DNA of 64,000 bases from Apodemus sylvaticus (lineage: Eukaryota; Chordata; Mammalia; Rodentia; Muridae). Made by a program: the position numbers and the translations under genes. Location: assembly GCF_947179515.1 (NCBI RefSeq), contig NC_067492.1, positions 11,395,847 through 11,459,846 on the forward strand, read 5' to 3'. Below, in pieces: positions 11,760-23,370 of this stretch (the stretch's first letter is position 1; each line of letters opens with the position of its first letter). The notes beneath the pieces were generated by a model. That model ran no database searches. It saw nothing but the letters and a program-made list of their open reading frames with translations, and was not told the DNA's origin.

Positions 11760-12340
11760 TTCCATGGATAGTCTGAATGTTTGTCATTGTCCTCAACAAC
11801 AATATGTCACAGGGACGTATAATTCGGCTGAGTCTGAGCAGGCCCCTGGCTCCTCACCAGGTTTATTTATGACATTTACCAGGAGCTTTTAAAGAATTGC
11901 TTTCCCCAGTCAGCCTAATGCGTGATGGAAGCCCTTTGTCAGCCTTCAGGTGCCGGAATGGCATGGCCGTCCAGTCCATACACCTCTGCTCTTTTATGGA
12001 GCCTGGAAATTGGACTTCCTTAAGAAGAGACAAATGGCGTGCCTTTGAGAAAGTGTGGCTCAAGATCTCCGCTCCCCAACATCCCCGGCTTGGGGCAGGT
12101 CAGCTGGGCTTCTGATATCTTTCAACTAAATGTAGCAATTTATTTGTGGAAACCCCATTACAGCTAATAGGAGTTTAAAACCATTAGAAAAGATAAGGGT
12201 GTCCAGCCATTTCAAGATCATTTTGTGAACTGCACCCTGCTTCTTAAAAAAATGTACTTTGCAAAGGATCCCGTAAATCTACTCATACCAACTCAACTCA
12301 CATAAAACAATTAAAACAAAACAAATCTGATAGCAGTGCT
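11760..12340. promoter_or_regulatory. Candidate conserved noncoding element
   Basis: Repeat-free, with AT-rich words (TTTATTTATGACATTTACC near 11,861, CCATTACAGCTAATAGG near 12,154, TTTAAAACCATTAG near 12,174) and a few retained CpGs (around 11,820-11,970). These are compatible with homeodomain and MEF2/HOX-type sites. Conservation is inferred from texture only. Confidence 0.35.
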
Positions 12341-13018
12341 AAATGCTGTTTAAATCACCCTCCCCCTCACACATTGAATGCACCAAGCTCGGCAATTCTT
12401 ACCACCAGAAAAGCACGCTGCCCACCCACTTAGCCTGTTTACTCATGGGCATCCCTCTTGAAGAGAAGTAATTTAACAAAGTTTAGAGATTTACATGGGT
12501 TAAGAGAAGGCCATCGCTTACAGAAATGGGACTTAGGAGCTTAAAGAACCTTCAGAGAGAAGTACCTGGTACCCTTGAACCTTCCTAACTCTTCACGTCT
12601 GGAGGCATCCCGGGTAACGACACAGAGAAAATGCTTTTCCAATTCACAGGGGGAAACAAATCTGAGTAGAGAAAGTGATCCAATAGAGAAGAAAATAAAG
12701 ATGATTCCCATTGATTCTGACAGCCTTGAAGAAATTGTACCCTTTACTAAAGTAATTCTATTTTACATCTGGAAATTGATTTTAGAGGAAAAAGGACCAA
12801 GAATGCTGGAGGAGGAAATGAGAAAGCAACAGGAAAAAAGTCATGAAGGAGGAGGTATAGTGAGGTCTTCTTTACAGCAGGGGTGGCCGGCATCCCAAGC
12901 TGATGAAATAGCAACGTGGTAAATCCACATGCTGACGTAATGAGAAGAGATCCCATGATGTTTATGGAAAGTTGCGTAATAACAAAAAAGCTTGTGTGTT
13001 AAGGGCTTAGAAGGCCAA
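12341..13018. other. Unassigned noncoding DNA
   Basis: No gene seen. A 115-codon plus-strand frame (12,575-12,922) is Lys/Glu-rich because the DNA is purine-rich, with no recognisable domain. Confidence 0.45.
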
Positions 13019-13228
13019 AGGGCTGGGAGGTGTCTCACTTGGTGGAGTGCCAGCGAGCCTGAAACCAATGGCTCAATGCCTACCATTGCACAAAACTAGG
13101 CGTGGTGGTATACATCTGTAATCCCAGGATGTAGAGACAGGAAGAACACAACAGGGAAGGCTCAGGGCCATCCTTGGCTACAGAGAGAGTTCAAGCCTGG
13201 TCTATATAAGAACCTGCATTTAAAAAAA
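13019..13228 (+). mobile_element. B4-type SINE (tRNA head + B1-like body)
   Basis: The head GGGCTGGGAGGTGTCTCACT is tRNA-like and is followed by a B1-like body: TAGGCGTGGTGGTATACATC, TGTAATCCCAGGATG, and GGCTACAGAGAGAGTTCAAG. It ends with an A-rich tail near 13,220 and runs into a long dinucleotide tract. No clear target-site duplication was found. Confidence 0.75.
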
Positions 13229-13247
13229 ATCAGCATATAAAACATAA

Positions 13248-13249
<2 letters not shown>

Positions 13250-13329
<80 letters not shown>

Positions 13330-13362
13330 AGAGAGAGAGACAGAGAAGAGAGAGACAGAGTC
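13250..13362 (+). repeat. (TG)n(AG)n compound microsatellite
   Basis: A pure TG run (13,250-13,286) switches in phase to a pure AG run and then to slightly interrupted AGAGACAG units. It probably grew from the tail of the adjacent SINE. Confidence 0.97.
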
Positions 13363-14735
13363 GTGACATGCAAGCCAGGCTAACCTCAAATTTGTAATCC
13401 TCCTGTCACAGCCTTCCAAGTGCTAGAATTAGAACATGGGACACTCCCTGGCTGGGTCAGTTTGTTTTTTTCTTAAAGCTAAGGCACATAAGGAAAATAT
13501 AGTTAGGAAAAATAGACCAACCCAATAGTACTCTGCTCAGGTTGCCGTGGTCATACATACATAACAGCATGTTCTATCCACCATATAACATCTATTAGAA
13601 TCTACCTTGGTCCCTACTTAAGGGTTGACTTGACTTTCTTCCTGTCTGTGATTGACAAGCTCTTTGAATACACATGCCAGAAACTGTGATTGCTCCAAGA
13701 GAACCCAGTTATAATAGAATCCTTTAAAGAGCTCACCAGCTTGTCCTATGGACCCTCCAGGCCCACTAGCAGCTGCCCCATTCACTTAGGCCTCAGGCTC
13801 TTTCAACTTCTCTTCCAGAAAAGATATCCATGCTTACCAAGGAACTGTAGGACTACGGTCCTCATCAAGGAGACTGGGACTGCTGACGTTCTTCTGAGCT
13901 ACTGCTACCCAGACATGGTCTCCCTAGGTCAACTGTCTAAGTGGCACATGATCAATGCTATCCCTGATGATGACCATATGGATACCAAACAGAAGGATGT
14001 TTCCGATCTCCCACAGCTTCAGATATACCCAAGACCTTCTAGACGCAGGAAATTAGGAATCTATGGGTTTCAGCTACATTGATACTTTTTCAACCCAAGC
14101 CCCAGAGCTTGGCACCTGTAATCCTGTCTCTGCCACACATTCTCCCAGATGCCCACCTGCTCTGGTCTTTGTTCTCAGCTATGCTAGCTATGACTTTCAG
14201 CATACTTACCCCACGGGTCAGCATGACCCTACGTTTTTCCCTTGTCATTTCCCTCTCACATCCGTTTCACTGATCTGATACCTGGTTCTCACTAGTGAAT
14301 TCTGGGGAGACAGAGACAAGGGTAGGTTGCCCCATAGTCTGGCATGCTGTAGGTATTTTCACCGTGTTGGCAGAAAAACTGGTAGGCGAGTGGCACAAGC
14401 ACGGGGAAAGCAAATCTGAGAAATGGTTCAGTGTTGGTGCTTTAGGAAGAATGTCTGCCTCTCCTGAGGTGAATGATGTATTCAGTTCACAGACAGGCAG
14501 ATGAAGAGCCAGAGAGGGAAAACTGTGTGCCTAAGGCCCCTGGCATGCTATGCTGGCTTGTGGCACTGCTATGACAAAGTGCTGGGCCAAGTAGTTTGAT
14601 GACATAATTGTTTAAATGGAGGCTAGAAGCTGGAGATGGAGGTGTGGGTGGGGTTGTGTTTTTTGAGGCCTCTCTCCTTGGGTTCCAGATGGCAGCATAG
14701 TCCCACAGTGGTCCCTCTGACTGGCTGTACCCTAA
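13363..14735. other. Unassigned noncoding DNA
   Basis: No repeat is confidently recognised. A 130-codon frame at 13,690-14,082 has no domain or splice context. A weak MIR-like stretch may lie near 14,478-14,545. Confidence 0.45.
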
Positions 14736-14819
<84 letters not shown>

Positions 14820-14834
14820 TACACACACACACAC
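14736..14834 (+). repeat. (CT)n(TA)n(CA)n compound microsatellite
   Basis: About 13 CT units, then about 27 TA units (14,762-14,815), then GCATA and a short CA run. The TA block is self-complementary and can extrude a cruciform or stall replication. Confidence 0.97.
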
Positions 14835-15761
14835 TAGGGCTCACCCATGTGAGGCAGCAAGAAGGCAGTGGAACTGTGGTTTAAATGTGAGTCTCCCGAT
14901 TCCTCCCTACTCTGACGTGCCGCCCCCAACCTAGGATAGCCCCTGGCGTTCAGGCATGACAGCCACCTCCGCACAGGGACAATCCACACGGCCCTGAATC
15001 CTTCCATGGCAGGGTCTTCCCTCCTTTCCTCCACACACGCACAATCTCCCGCTTCCTGGGGTGGCATGTGACCCAATTTCTTCTCCACTCATGAATCTTA
15101 CTAATCTGATTCCTTCAGCACTTCAGATCCCGCCGAGAGCCGCACAGGGACCATCTTCCATGGTGTGTCATCTGAACCAGCATCTCTCTTCCCAACGGCT
15201 CCCCAGGCAGTCACTCAGAACCACAGAAACTCAGAGCCCAGATATGCCACCCCTCCCCACACACACAAGGGGAGCCTAAGATGCCATTCTAGAAGGGCAG
15301 ACCAAGATGCTGTTCCAGAAGGGCGGGGAGGAGAACTGACCCAGTGTCTGAGATGACCAGGGCTCCACCTGCTTCCCCATTGTCCCAGCACCCCAGCACC
15401 CTGTGGTTATCAGTTCGTCCTCCAAAACTTACAATAAGGATGCTTTCTGCACTTGCTTGCAGCTGCCTCCTCGCCTCCATTCCATCCCAAACATTGCCCA
15501 TCCGTGAACACAATTACCCAAGACTCTACCCAGACCTAAGCAATGCCCCGTTGCTACTTCTTTCCTGCTCAGATCCCAGGATGCTAAAGAGCACAATTAC
15601 TAGACCACAAAGCAGTCTCTTGCCACCATGTAAAACAACTATCAATCCAACTGGCCAGGCTAATGTTTCTGATCAATTGTAGTGAGCCACCCTTTGTTCT
15701 TCTCTGTTACAAGACAGCGCTGGCCGGCTCCGTGACTGATCTCCCAGGAAGCTTTAAAGAG
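14835..15761. other. Unassigned noncoding DNA
   Basis: No repeat family or coding exon is recognised. Base composition is C-rich between 14,900 and 15,500 with a few CpGs. Confidence 0.45.
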
Positions 15762-16020
15762 GCCTGGGACTAAATGGCTCAGTTAGTAAGGTATCTATCA
15801 TGCAAGCATGAGGACTGGGGTTCATATTCCCAGCCCTCATATAAAAATCCAGGAACAGTGGCACATGCCCATAACCACAGTCCTGTGGAGGTAAAGACTG
15901 CAGATCCCTGGTGTTCACTGGCTAGCCAGGCTAGCTGTGTGAATGAACTCTACCTTCAATGAGAGACCCTATCCTGAGAAGCAAGTAAGAAAGACATGTG
16001 ACTCACATCAACTTCTGGCC
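15762..16020 (+). mobile_element. B4A/RSINE1 SINE
   Basis: The tRNA-like head (GGGACTAAATGGCTCAGTTAG) passes into GCAAGCATGAGGACTGGGGTTC, then the B1-like middle (CCAGGAACAGTGGCACATGCC, CACAGTCCTGTGGAGG) and the typical end TGAGAGACCCTATCCTGAG ... CATCAACTTCTGGCCTACAC. The CA-rich microsatellite that follows is the usual expansion point for this SINE. Confidence 0.85.
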
Positions 16021-16217
16021 TACACACACACACACACACACCCATGCACAAACATACACACACATGCACATATGCATACACACATACACACACATACACA
16101 TACATACTAACACATTACACATACACACAATGTACACACACATGTACACCCATGTACATACATGTACACACACATGTACACATACATGTACACCCATGTA
16201 CATACATGTACACACAC
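16021..16217 (+). repeat. CA-rich tract with 44-bp tandem duplication
   Basis: It begins as (AC)n and becomes ACATACAC and ACATGTACACCC units. Two copies of a 44-bp block rich in ACATGTACA palindromes start at about 16,143 and 16,187. Confidence 0.9.
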
Positions 16218-16722
16218 TTTAAAGACAAACTTATGTGACAGGCACAGTGAGGCTCCAGACCCTGGAGTCTATGTAGACATGCTTGCTTTTGATGAGAACA
16301 TAAGCAAAAAGTGAAGATATCCGCATTGATTTTGCAAACATTAAACATATTCATACTTCTTCCCAAGTCTCATGCACTGGCTGGGCTCTTGAGTTGCACC
16401 AGTAAACCAGCCGCACTCATAGACTTGTGTCATGAAGGCAGCAGGAACACCCCAGTGGTCCAAGGTTGTGAGACACCGGAAGCCAATGAGCAGGGAGACA
16501 GGTCCTCTCCCTGAGATGTCAGATAAGCTGACATTACTTTGCCAATCAGTCTGAGTCCATGGAAGCAGCAAGAAACTGCAGCACACCACCAGAAGATTTT
16601 TTTTTTTTTTTTTTGGTGTGCTTCTCTCTGTGGAGTCCTTACAAATGCAGCTCAACTACACAATGTAAGGCAGACCAATACCTGTGTGCCATTAGCAAAG
16701 AATTCTTCATCACATGTCCTTT
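16218..16722. other. Unassigned DNA with poly-T run
   Basis: No gene recognised. An 18-bp T run at 16,597-16,614 could be the reverse-strand tail of an eroded retroposon, but no body is recognisable beside it. Confidence 0.5.
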
Positions 16723-16736
16723 CACATGCTTATTTT

Positions 16737-16891
16737 CATTGTATTTTTGGTTTTTCAAGACAGAATTTCTCTGTGTAGCCCTGGCGATCCTGGAACTCAT
16801 TCTGTAGACCAGGCTGGCCTTGAACTCAGAAATCCGCCTGCCTCTGCCTCCCGAGTGCTGGGATCAAAGGCGTGAGCCCCCACTGCCCAGC
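16737..16891 (-). mobile_element. B1 SINE with perfect target-site duplication
   Basis: A full-length B1 (7SL-derived) in reverse: poly-T/TTTTTGGTTTTTCAAGACAG at the plus-strand left, then CTCTGTGTAGCCCTGG, GACCAGGCTGGCCTTGAACT, CCTGCCTCTGCCTCCCGAGT, and the GCCCAGCC end. The 14-bp sequence CACATGCTTATTTT occurs on both sides (16,723-16,736 and 16,892-16,905), marking one L1-driven insertion. Divergence from consensus is low, so this is a relatively recent copy. Confidence 0.97.
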
Positions 16892-16905
16892 CACATGCTT
16901 ATTTT

Positions 16906-18063
16906 AAAAGAGCGTCCTTTCACCTGTGTCTGCTTCAGGGAAATGTCCCTTCATGTGTTTGCCTTTGCAAAGCACCATCCAGCACAACAGACTTTCCAAA
17001 GAACCCTTAAGTGTCCACTTCAATAGCCTATTGTCAGCAACACAGGGATCCAAAGAAGGAAGTAATGTGTTATCTTTCTCTGGCCCCTTCCCTTTGGTTT
17101 CCCATCTCCCTTGCCCCATAAGGTCCTTCAGGCTTGTCCTGTGGCTCACTGCCCTTCCTACCACTCTGCTTCCCTGGGCTTCTGGTTGCTCTCACCCAAG
17201 AGTGGCTATCACTCCAGGCTCCCGTTTAGTCATTCCACAACTGGGACCCACCCTCCTCCACCTGGATGCTTAGGTGGGTGCTTTGGCTTAGGCATCACTC
17301 CGCAGCGAGACCTTGGCCCTGGTGAACGCCCGCAGCCCTTCCTCTTGCAAACTTCCCATCTCCCAGTTGGTTTCCATAGTCTATAATGTACTTTCTCAAG
17401 TGTTTAATTTCCATTTACCCAGAGAGAAGGGATGCTCCCAAGAGATGGAGACAGCACTCAGTTGGGGCCACAGGCCATTCCCCAGCCCATAGCAGCATAA
17501 CTCTACAAACACACAACCATCATTATACCTGACCCCTCAGAATGGGGTACAACATAGGACACTGGCCTTTACTGATCCCACTGGCCTGTGGGATCAGCAA
17601 GGTAGCAGCCAGAAGGACCCTTGGGGTACAAGGCTCTCTGCAAATGCTCCCTTCACCTTGACTCCTTTGCTTTCATTGTATGCCTGTGAGTTTTCATATC
17701 TGAGTCTATCTAAAGGAAGATATCCACTGCTTTAGATCAAATAAACAAACAAGAAAATACCACCACCACTGTAGGAAGGGAACAGGGTCAGACGTGGAGT
17801 GGAACACAATTTTGCTACTTAGTGTGACAAGGTATTAGCCAAGCCACAGCCATACTCTGAGCTGAAGTCTTTGCACAGCAGCCATGCAGGACACACAATA
17901 TCTACCCTGGTCAAGGATGCCTTTGCCTGGCCAATGCAGAGGATCATTGAAAGATGGGTCCTCGAATCCATCCCAGAGACTTCTGAGGTATATGGGTGAC
18001 TTTATGGATCTCCTGGGAGATGTGGGGTATAGGTCAGCTAAGTTAAGTGAGAAGTCAGAAGCC
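16906..18063. other. Unassigned noncoding DNA
   Basis: No repeat or coding exon is recognised. A plus-strand frame of 115 codons (16,926-17,273) has no domain that I know. Confidence 0.5.

Positions 18064-18149
<86 letters not shown>
18064..18149 (+). repeat. (GA)n microsatellite
   Basis: Almost uninterrupted GA for about 86 bp with a single AAA interruption near the start. It is a polypurine mirror repeat able to form triplex DNA. Confidence 0.98.
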
Positions 18150-18151
<2 letters not shown>

Positions 18152-18205
18152 CATAAGCAGGGTAGGACCACGCTAGAAGTCAATATCATTGTAGTCCTCA
18201 ATTGG

Positions 18206-18443
18206 TCTTTGCTTTATTGTTTGAGATGGGGGTTTCTCTCTGAAACCTGGGGCTCACCAGCTCAGCTAGCCCAGTAGTCCAGCAAGCTCTAGGAGATTCT
18301 CCTGCCTCCACACTCCTCCCCCAGTGCTGGAGTTACAGACATGGGCTGCTGTAACCCAGATTTTCTGTGGTTGCAGGAGATTCAAACTCAGGTCCTGAAG
18401 CTTATGCAGCAAGTACTTTGCCTGTGACCATCACCCCAGCCAG
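18206..18443 (-). mobile_element. B4A/RSINE1 SINE
   Basis: On the plus strand it reads as the reverse of the consensus: GAGATGGGGGTTTCTCTCTG, CTGGGGCTCACCAGCTCAGC, CTCCTGCCTCCACACTCCTC, AGTGCTGGAGTTACAGACAT, CAAACTCAGGTCCTGAAGC, and an end ATCACCCCAGCC. Moderately diverged and apparently full length. Confidence 0.85.
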
Positions 18444-18529
18444 TGAACCCAAACTCTTCCATGGACACTCTCAGAGTATAGATGCAGAGTACCCACAGAG
18501 GAAAACCAAAACAAAATGCCCAGCCCACT

Positions 18530-19410
18530 TTCTTCCGTTAATTCCGTGCCAAGGATTAAACAACACACTCCAAAGCCACAGACAAGTCGTAACACGCCCA
18601 TATTTTATCTGGGTCACATCATATGCAGCATAATTAATGTTTAAAAAGCATTTCTGCAGTAAAATGTCTGTGATAGCCAGTGTGTGTCATGAGGATGCTG
18701 TGGCTGTGCCTAATTTGATTGCAGAAGAGATTTCTAGTTAGTGGAGTGTTGCTGCCAATGGCCCCTTACTGGACTCAGCTAAACACAGCCAAGTGATTGC
18801 ATTTCCAATCAGAGGCAGAGAGCCCTGGACTACAAGTCCCCCGCGAGTGCGTTTCCTGGCCGCAAAAGCCCTTTGTTCGCTGTCTGATTCTGCAAGTGAG
18901 CTTTCTCAGACATCTCTGGATCACTGGGCTGTTTACCAGCGTCTCCAAGGAGGCTCCTTGTGTGAACGAAATAAAAGAATCCTCAGCTGAGATCGCCTGA
19001 TGGCAGACCTCTGTCGAGTCGTTCTCTCAATTTGGTGAGCTGATGAAAAGCATAAATTATCTCAAAGCACTAAAGTTTGACGATTTCTTCTCTAAATGAA
19101 TGTTTTAGTCCCTGCATAACAATAGAGGCAAAATGAGGCGAGCGGAACGATAAATGGGCATAACCGATTTCTGGCTGGCCCGACACATCTCTATCAGCCG
19201 TTCCTTTGAATTCACTCCTCTGCTCTGTCTCTGCTTCCTCCCTGGGAATCTCACCCGGGCACAGAAAAGAGCATCCTCGACTCGTCCGTGGGTCGGCAGG
19301 AGCGTGGCTGAGCCCTGGTAGACAGGAGGCTCGTTTCTGGACTTCAGAGATATGATCCGCCAGATCTTAAGGAAATGTGACGACTCTGGTCCGACTGTGG
19401 ACAAACAGAC
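18530..19410. promoter_or_regulatory. Candidate conserved noncoding element
   Basis: About 880 bp free of repeats with unusually many CpGs for this window (for example around 18,840-18,870, 19,130-19,215 and 19,250-19,285) alternating with AT-rich blocks such as CATAATTAATGTTTAAAAAG and CATAAATTATCTCAAAGCAC. This mixture, against heavily decayed surroundings, suggests selective constraint. No open frame with coding character is present. Function is inferred, not shown. Confidence 0.4.
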
Positions 19411-19532
19411 CAGTCCTCGAGTCTAGTCTTGTGGCTTTTACTAGAGGATCCCTGTGTGTCACTTGCAACCAATTTAACAAATAATTGGATTATAAAACTA
19501 CTGCTAAAAGTGAATATGGAAAGCAGTGCGTT

Positions 19533-19567
19533 ACTCCTCCTCCTCCTCCTCCTCCTCCTCCTCCTCC

Positions 19568-19600
<33 letters not shown>
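19533..19600 (+). repeat. (TCC)n trinucleotide microsatellite
   Basis: About 22 TCC/CTC units with two CTT interruptions; the minus strand is pure purine. Poly-Leu and poly-Arg open frames over it are by-products. Confidence 0.97.
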
Positions 19601-19601
<1 letters not shown>

Positions 19602-20407
19602 GACACATAAGTTGGGTAAAGTTAATGGTTTATCCACTAAGATGTTACCTATAGGTGCACCGCAGCTTGCTGAAGAATGATGCTTTCTGGTTGAAAATCT
19701 GGGCTGTGGATCTGTGGCTGTCCCACTGCTTTTCTCCCTTTCCCTCTATGTCTATGAAGCTGGTTCCTTCTAATAATGGGAATGGCACCTAAATCTCTGT
19801 TGCATTAAGCACTGAGCTCTTTGAGCTTATTTGCATTGTGGCGTTTACTGCAGCATCCCTGGGTGTTCCTTTACTCAGCTAAGGTGACAGATCCCCTGCA
19901 AGAAGCATCCAAATCCAGGCGCTTGAAGTCACGGGCTGCCACGGAATCATCAGCCGCCCTCTTTGCTGTCATTCACGGCTGCATATCTGGCTTCTCCACA
20001 AAACAGACTCTGGTCAGCTGTGGCGATCTCTCTCACCACAGCATGCCAGGATCAACCACAAAAGGCACAGGGTAGTTCTCTCATACACACATTATTAAAT
20101 CAATGAGTCAAATCTTTGGAAGGTACAGATTTTAAAACCTAGTTGTAGCAGGGTATTTATAGAACCCCCACCCAATATCTCTGTATCCCCCACCCCCAGT
20201 ATTCCCAACTCCCCTCCATTAGATGAGCTTATATGATGAACCCTGCTCTGTGAGATGTTTGCCCATGAAATATGTGTCTTATCACAACGTTTAAAAAACA
20301 AAAAGTGTGTATGTTCTCTGCTCTGTCCACTATAGTGCATTTGATATATTTGAGGATTCTTGTTAATATACAGTTGAGCCCAAAGTAAAATCATCTGTAC
20401 CCTTAAA
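19601..20407. other. Unassigned noncoding DNA
   Basis: No gene or clear repeat. AT-rich DNA near 20,270-20,400 adjoins the B1 insertion. Confidence 0.5.
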
Positions 20408-20420
20408 AACTTGTAATATA

Positions 20421-20590
20421 GCTGGGCAGTGATGGTGCACGCCTGTAATCCCAGCACTCTGGGAGGTAGAGGCAGGCGGATTTCTGAGTTCGAGGCCAGC
20501 CAGGTCTACAGAGTAAATTCCGGACAGCTAGGACTACACAGAGAAACCCTGTCTCGAAAAAACCAAATCCAAAACAACAACAAAAAAAAA
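20421..20590 (+). mobile_element. B1 SINE with perfect target-site duplication
   Basis: Close match to B1: GCTGGGCAGTGATGGTGCAC, GCCTGTAATCCCAGCACTCT, GAGGCAGGCGGATTTCTGAG, TTCGAGGCCAGCCAGGTCTA, and ACACAGAGAAACCCTGTCTC, then an A/C-rich tail. The 13-bp target-site duplication AACTTGTAATATA is present on both sides (20,408-20,420 and 20,591-20,603). A recent insertion at the edge of a conserved-looking block. Confidence 0.98.
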
Positions 20591-20603
20591 AACTTGTAAT
20601 ATA

Positions 20604-21060
20604 CCTATAAAGCTGATTTGTATAGCCATGTGACATGGATGCTGTTAACCAAAGGGCAGAAATCACAAGCAAAATGCCAAAAGTGATCTTAATTAAAAAT
20701 CTAATTTTGTTTCTAAAATATGTTTTATCATTATTTATTTTGTGGTAATACAGTAGGTTTCTTTTTTTAGGAAACAATTTTCATAACTTGATAAATGATA
20801 GTTTTGTTTGTTAGAAAAATTGCTTCGACGTGTAAATAGGCGACAAACGGTGTAAATAGTTTTGTAAGGCTCCAAGATGTTTATACGTGGACACACCTAC
20901 ATCAAGAGCATAACTCGGCCGCTGTTTTGCTGCTTCGTCCCCTATTTTTGTATTGTGGTCATTTCCTATGCAAATATCAGCAAGCAGCTGTAGAGCTGTA
21001 GAATTTTTTGAGAGAATGAGATGTTTATATATTAATGACAATTTAAAAAAAAAAGTGCCT
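20604..21060. promoter_or_regulatory. Candidate conserved noncoding element
   Basis: AT-rich, repeat-free DNA with retained CpGs near 20,825-20,850, 20,885 and 20,918-20,938. Words that resemble transcription-factor sites include GATCTTAATTAAAAATC, GATAAATGATAG, CATTTCCTATGCAAAT (octamer-like) and TATTAATGAC. It lies directly downstream of a young B1, so the pre-insertion element probably extended upstream. Conservation is inferred. Confidence 0.42.
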
Positions 21061-23045
21061 AAAAGAAAAAAAAAATCTGTACCCTGAAGCAGAATTTAAA
21101 GAGAAATGACTTGCCTTACAAACCATGCCCTGGATTGTAGAGGGATTGTGTGGCCGACTATAAAACCATGAACACAATAGGGAGGTCTGTCTGCTACCTG
21201 GCAGCACCGTCTTCCCTAACTCTGACTGACTGAAATGGCTTATTTGTTACTGTAGCAGAACATAGACTGACCTGATTAATCCAAGGGGCTACAGCCCAGC
21301 CTAGTCTAAGTAATTCACATGGTTCCCCCTCCCCTTCAGATTCACACTGTACACAGGGACCCAAGCTTGGATCTCTTAAAAGTTTAAAACTCAGAAATAA
21401 GACTTTAGTTTTTAAATCTTTATAGTCTGATCTTTTTTTTTTCAACCTGACATCCAAAATGGCTAAAGGGAGAGTTATCTCATAAGCCACCCACGCCCAA
21501 ATCAGTGAGGCTTTTGACTAGTCATTTGCTATGAACAAGGGAGTGTTTTCTATGTGTGCGGATGACTTGTGACCCAGACATCCAGTCTACTTACGGAGAG
21601 AAAGAGCCGTGGGCTAGGAGGAGCTTCATCCTCTGTGGATGAAGCCAGCTGTCCTTGTGGTGTGATCTGACAGTTTTGAGTCTCTTTCCCGTGAGTGGGT
21701 GGACAGTCAGAGATGATTTGCTAAAGTTTCCTCAGGTGTGATTACAGCACAATTACACTGATAATCAGCTCAGTGTGCAGCCAAAGTGTTTTCTAACAAA
21801 AAAGTATTCCAACACAGGGAAACCTGAGTCTTTAGGGAGAAGGTAGTTCACAAGGTGGTGTCTCAGTTGCATTCTGCATAGAGAAGGTGTTTTCTATGAA
21901 ATTTGGTGCTTGAAAGAGGGCAAGCCAGGGCTTGAGTGTTTGACCCAGAAGAAGGGATGTAGAAAACGTCCCCACCTTGTGTCATGCCAGGGTGCCTTGG
22001 AGACACAAGCTTTTAAGTACACTTCTTTCCCTTCCCTCACACTCTGCAGTGCTAGCCTAACCCCTAAGGGACTGCATCAGCATTTAAGAAGAACCTGCCC
22101 TTTGAGATTAATTTTATTCATGCTCATTCAAGCCACCATCCCCTTCCCCTAGCTCACCATTAAACCTTTGGATGGTGTTGGGAAAGTCACTGAATTGCTC
22201 TGATGTGTTGACCAGCCACCTAGAAATTTTCCAAGCCACCTACTACCCCTGCCAGACTCAGTGAATGGTCAAGAATTTGGAGATGCCTTTGGTTTCCTGG
22301 GAAACAGGCTCCGAGATGGAACCATTCATGCGGGCAGCTTACTTGACAAAGAAGAAGCTGGTTAGAGGTATCTGCACTGTGGGGCTGTTGCGGAACAACT
22401 TTAGCAATCACGTGGGAACTCTGGAGCTGGTGGGAACCCTTCAGAGTGTCTCATTTTGAAGCAATGGGAGATGGGTCCCAGACACCACTATTGACAACTA
22501 CTCCATCACTGGCTGGTCTTAGGGTGCATATGCTTAGGGAAGACAATTCCCTACAGCCAGAGTAGTACCAGGGAAACACTCAACCACAGGCCATGAGCAA
22601 GGAACACACCTGGCAAGTAGCAAACAGACACCTAAATCCTAAAACGTCAAATGCCTGGCACTGCACACTGTTTACCCATTCTTGAAGAGAGAAGATCCTA
22701 TGTTGCATACAGCTTCCACTACCTAAACTCTGGGATCAACTTGCCTTCTTGGCACAACTTCTAGGCACTACTATCTCCCACCTGGAAAATGGGTACAGGA
22801 AGTCCCACCTGTACCTTCTGCCCAGCAATCGGCCCATGGCTTTCTTTACTGACAGATCAAGAACCAATTAGGGAATAGGACCTTAGCATCAGCAATGCCC
22901 CTACAATCCTATACATTGTACATGGTCTAGAGGAGAGGAAGGGGGAGTAGATGAAGAATAGCTAGACAGGCACAGTGCTGTCTCACATGCTGACATAGCT
23001 CCAGAATGGGGTTTCTATGGTACCTGCTGAGCTTTTCCCTCTACT
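21061..23045. other. Unassigned noncoding DNA
   Basis: About 2 kb without a recognised repeat or exon. Short A and T runs occur (21,044-21,072, 21,431-21,440). Open frames are all under 100 codons. Confidence 0.5.
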
Positions 23046-23370
23046 TGTCTGTGATGGTTTGTATATGCACTTCCCAGGGAGTGGCACTATCAGAATGTGT
23101 GGCTCTGTTGGAGTAGCTGTATCACTGTGGGTGTGGGCATTAAGACCCTCATCCTAGCTCCCTGGAAGTCACTAGAAGCCACTAGAAGCCTTTAGATTAA
23201 TATGTAGAGCTCTCAGCTCTGCCTTCATCACGCCTGCCTAGAAGCTGCCCTGTTTCCATCTTGATGATGATGGACTGACCTGTAAGCTGGCCCAATTAAA
23301 TGTTGTCCTTTATAAGACTTGTCTTGGTCATGGTGTCTTCTCACAGCAGTAAAATCTTAACCAAGATACG
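23046..23370 (+). mobile_element. MaLR-like solo LTR
   Basis: Good match to a rodent MaLR-type LTR. It begins CTGTGATGGTTTGTATATGC, continues with GGGAGTGGCACTATCAGAAT, AAGACCCTCATCCTAGCTCC, CTTGATGATGATGGACTGAC, a polyadenylation-like AATTAAA near 23,294, and ends CTTGGTCATGGTGTCTTCTC followed by ACAGCAGTAAAATC. A small internal duplication (AGTCACTAGAAGCCACTAGA) occurs near 23,167. Solo LTR; no internal region is seen. Confidence 0.75.

Noticed and set aside
13690..14082. A 130-codon plus-strand frame considered as coding
   Set aside because: No domain or splice context; length is within chance expectation for 64 kb in six frames.
16597..16614. Poly-T as the tail of a reverse-strand processed pseudogene
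   Set aside because: The sequence to its right does not resemble any cDNA or SINE that I recognise and no target-site duplication was seen.
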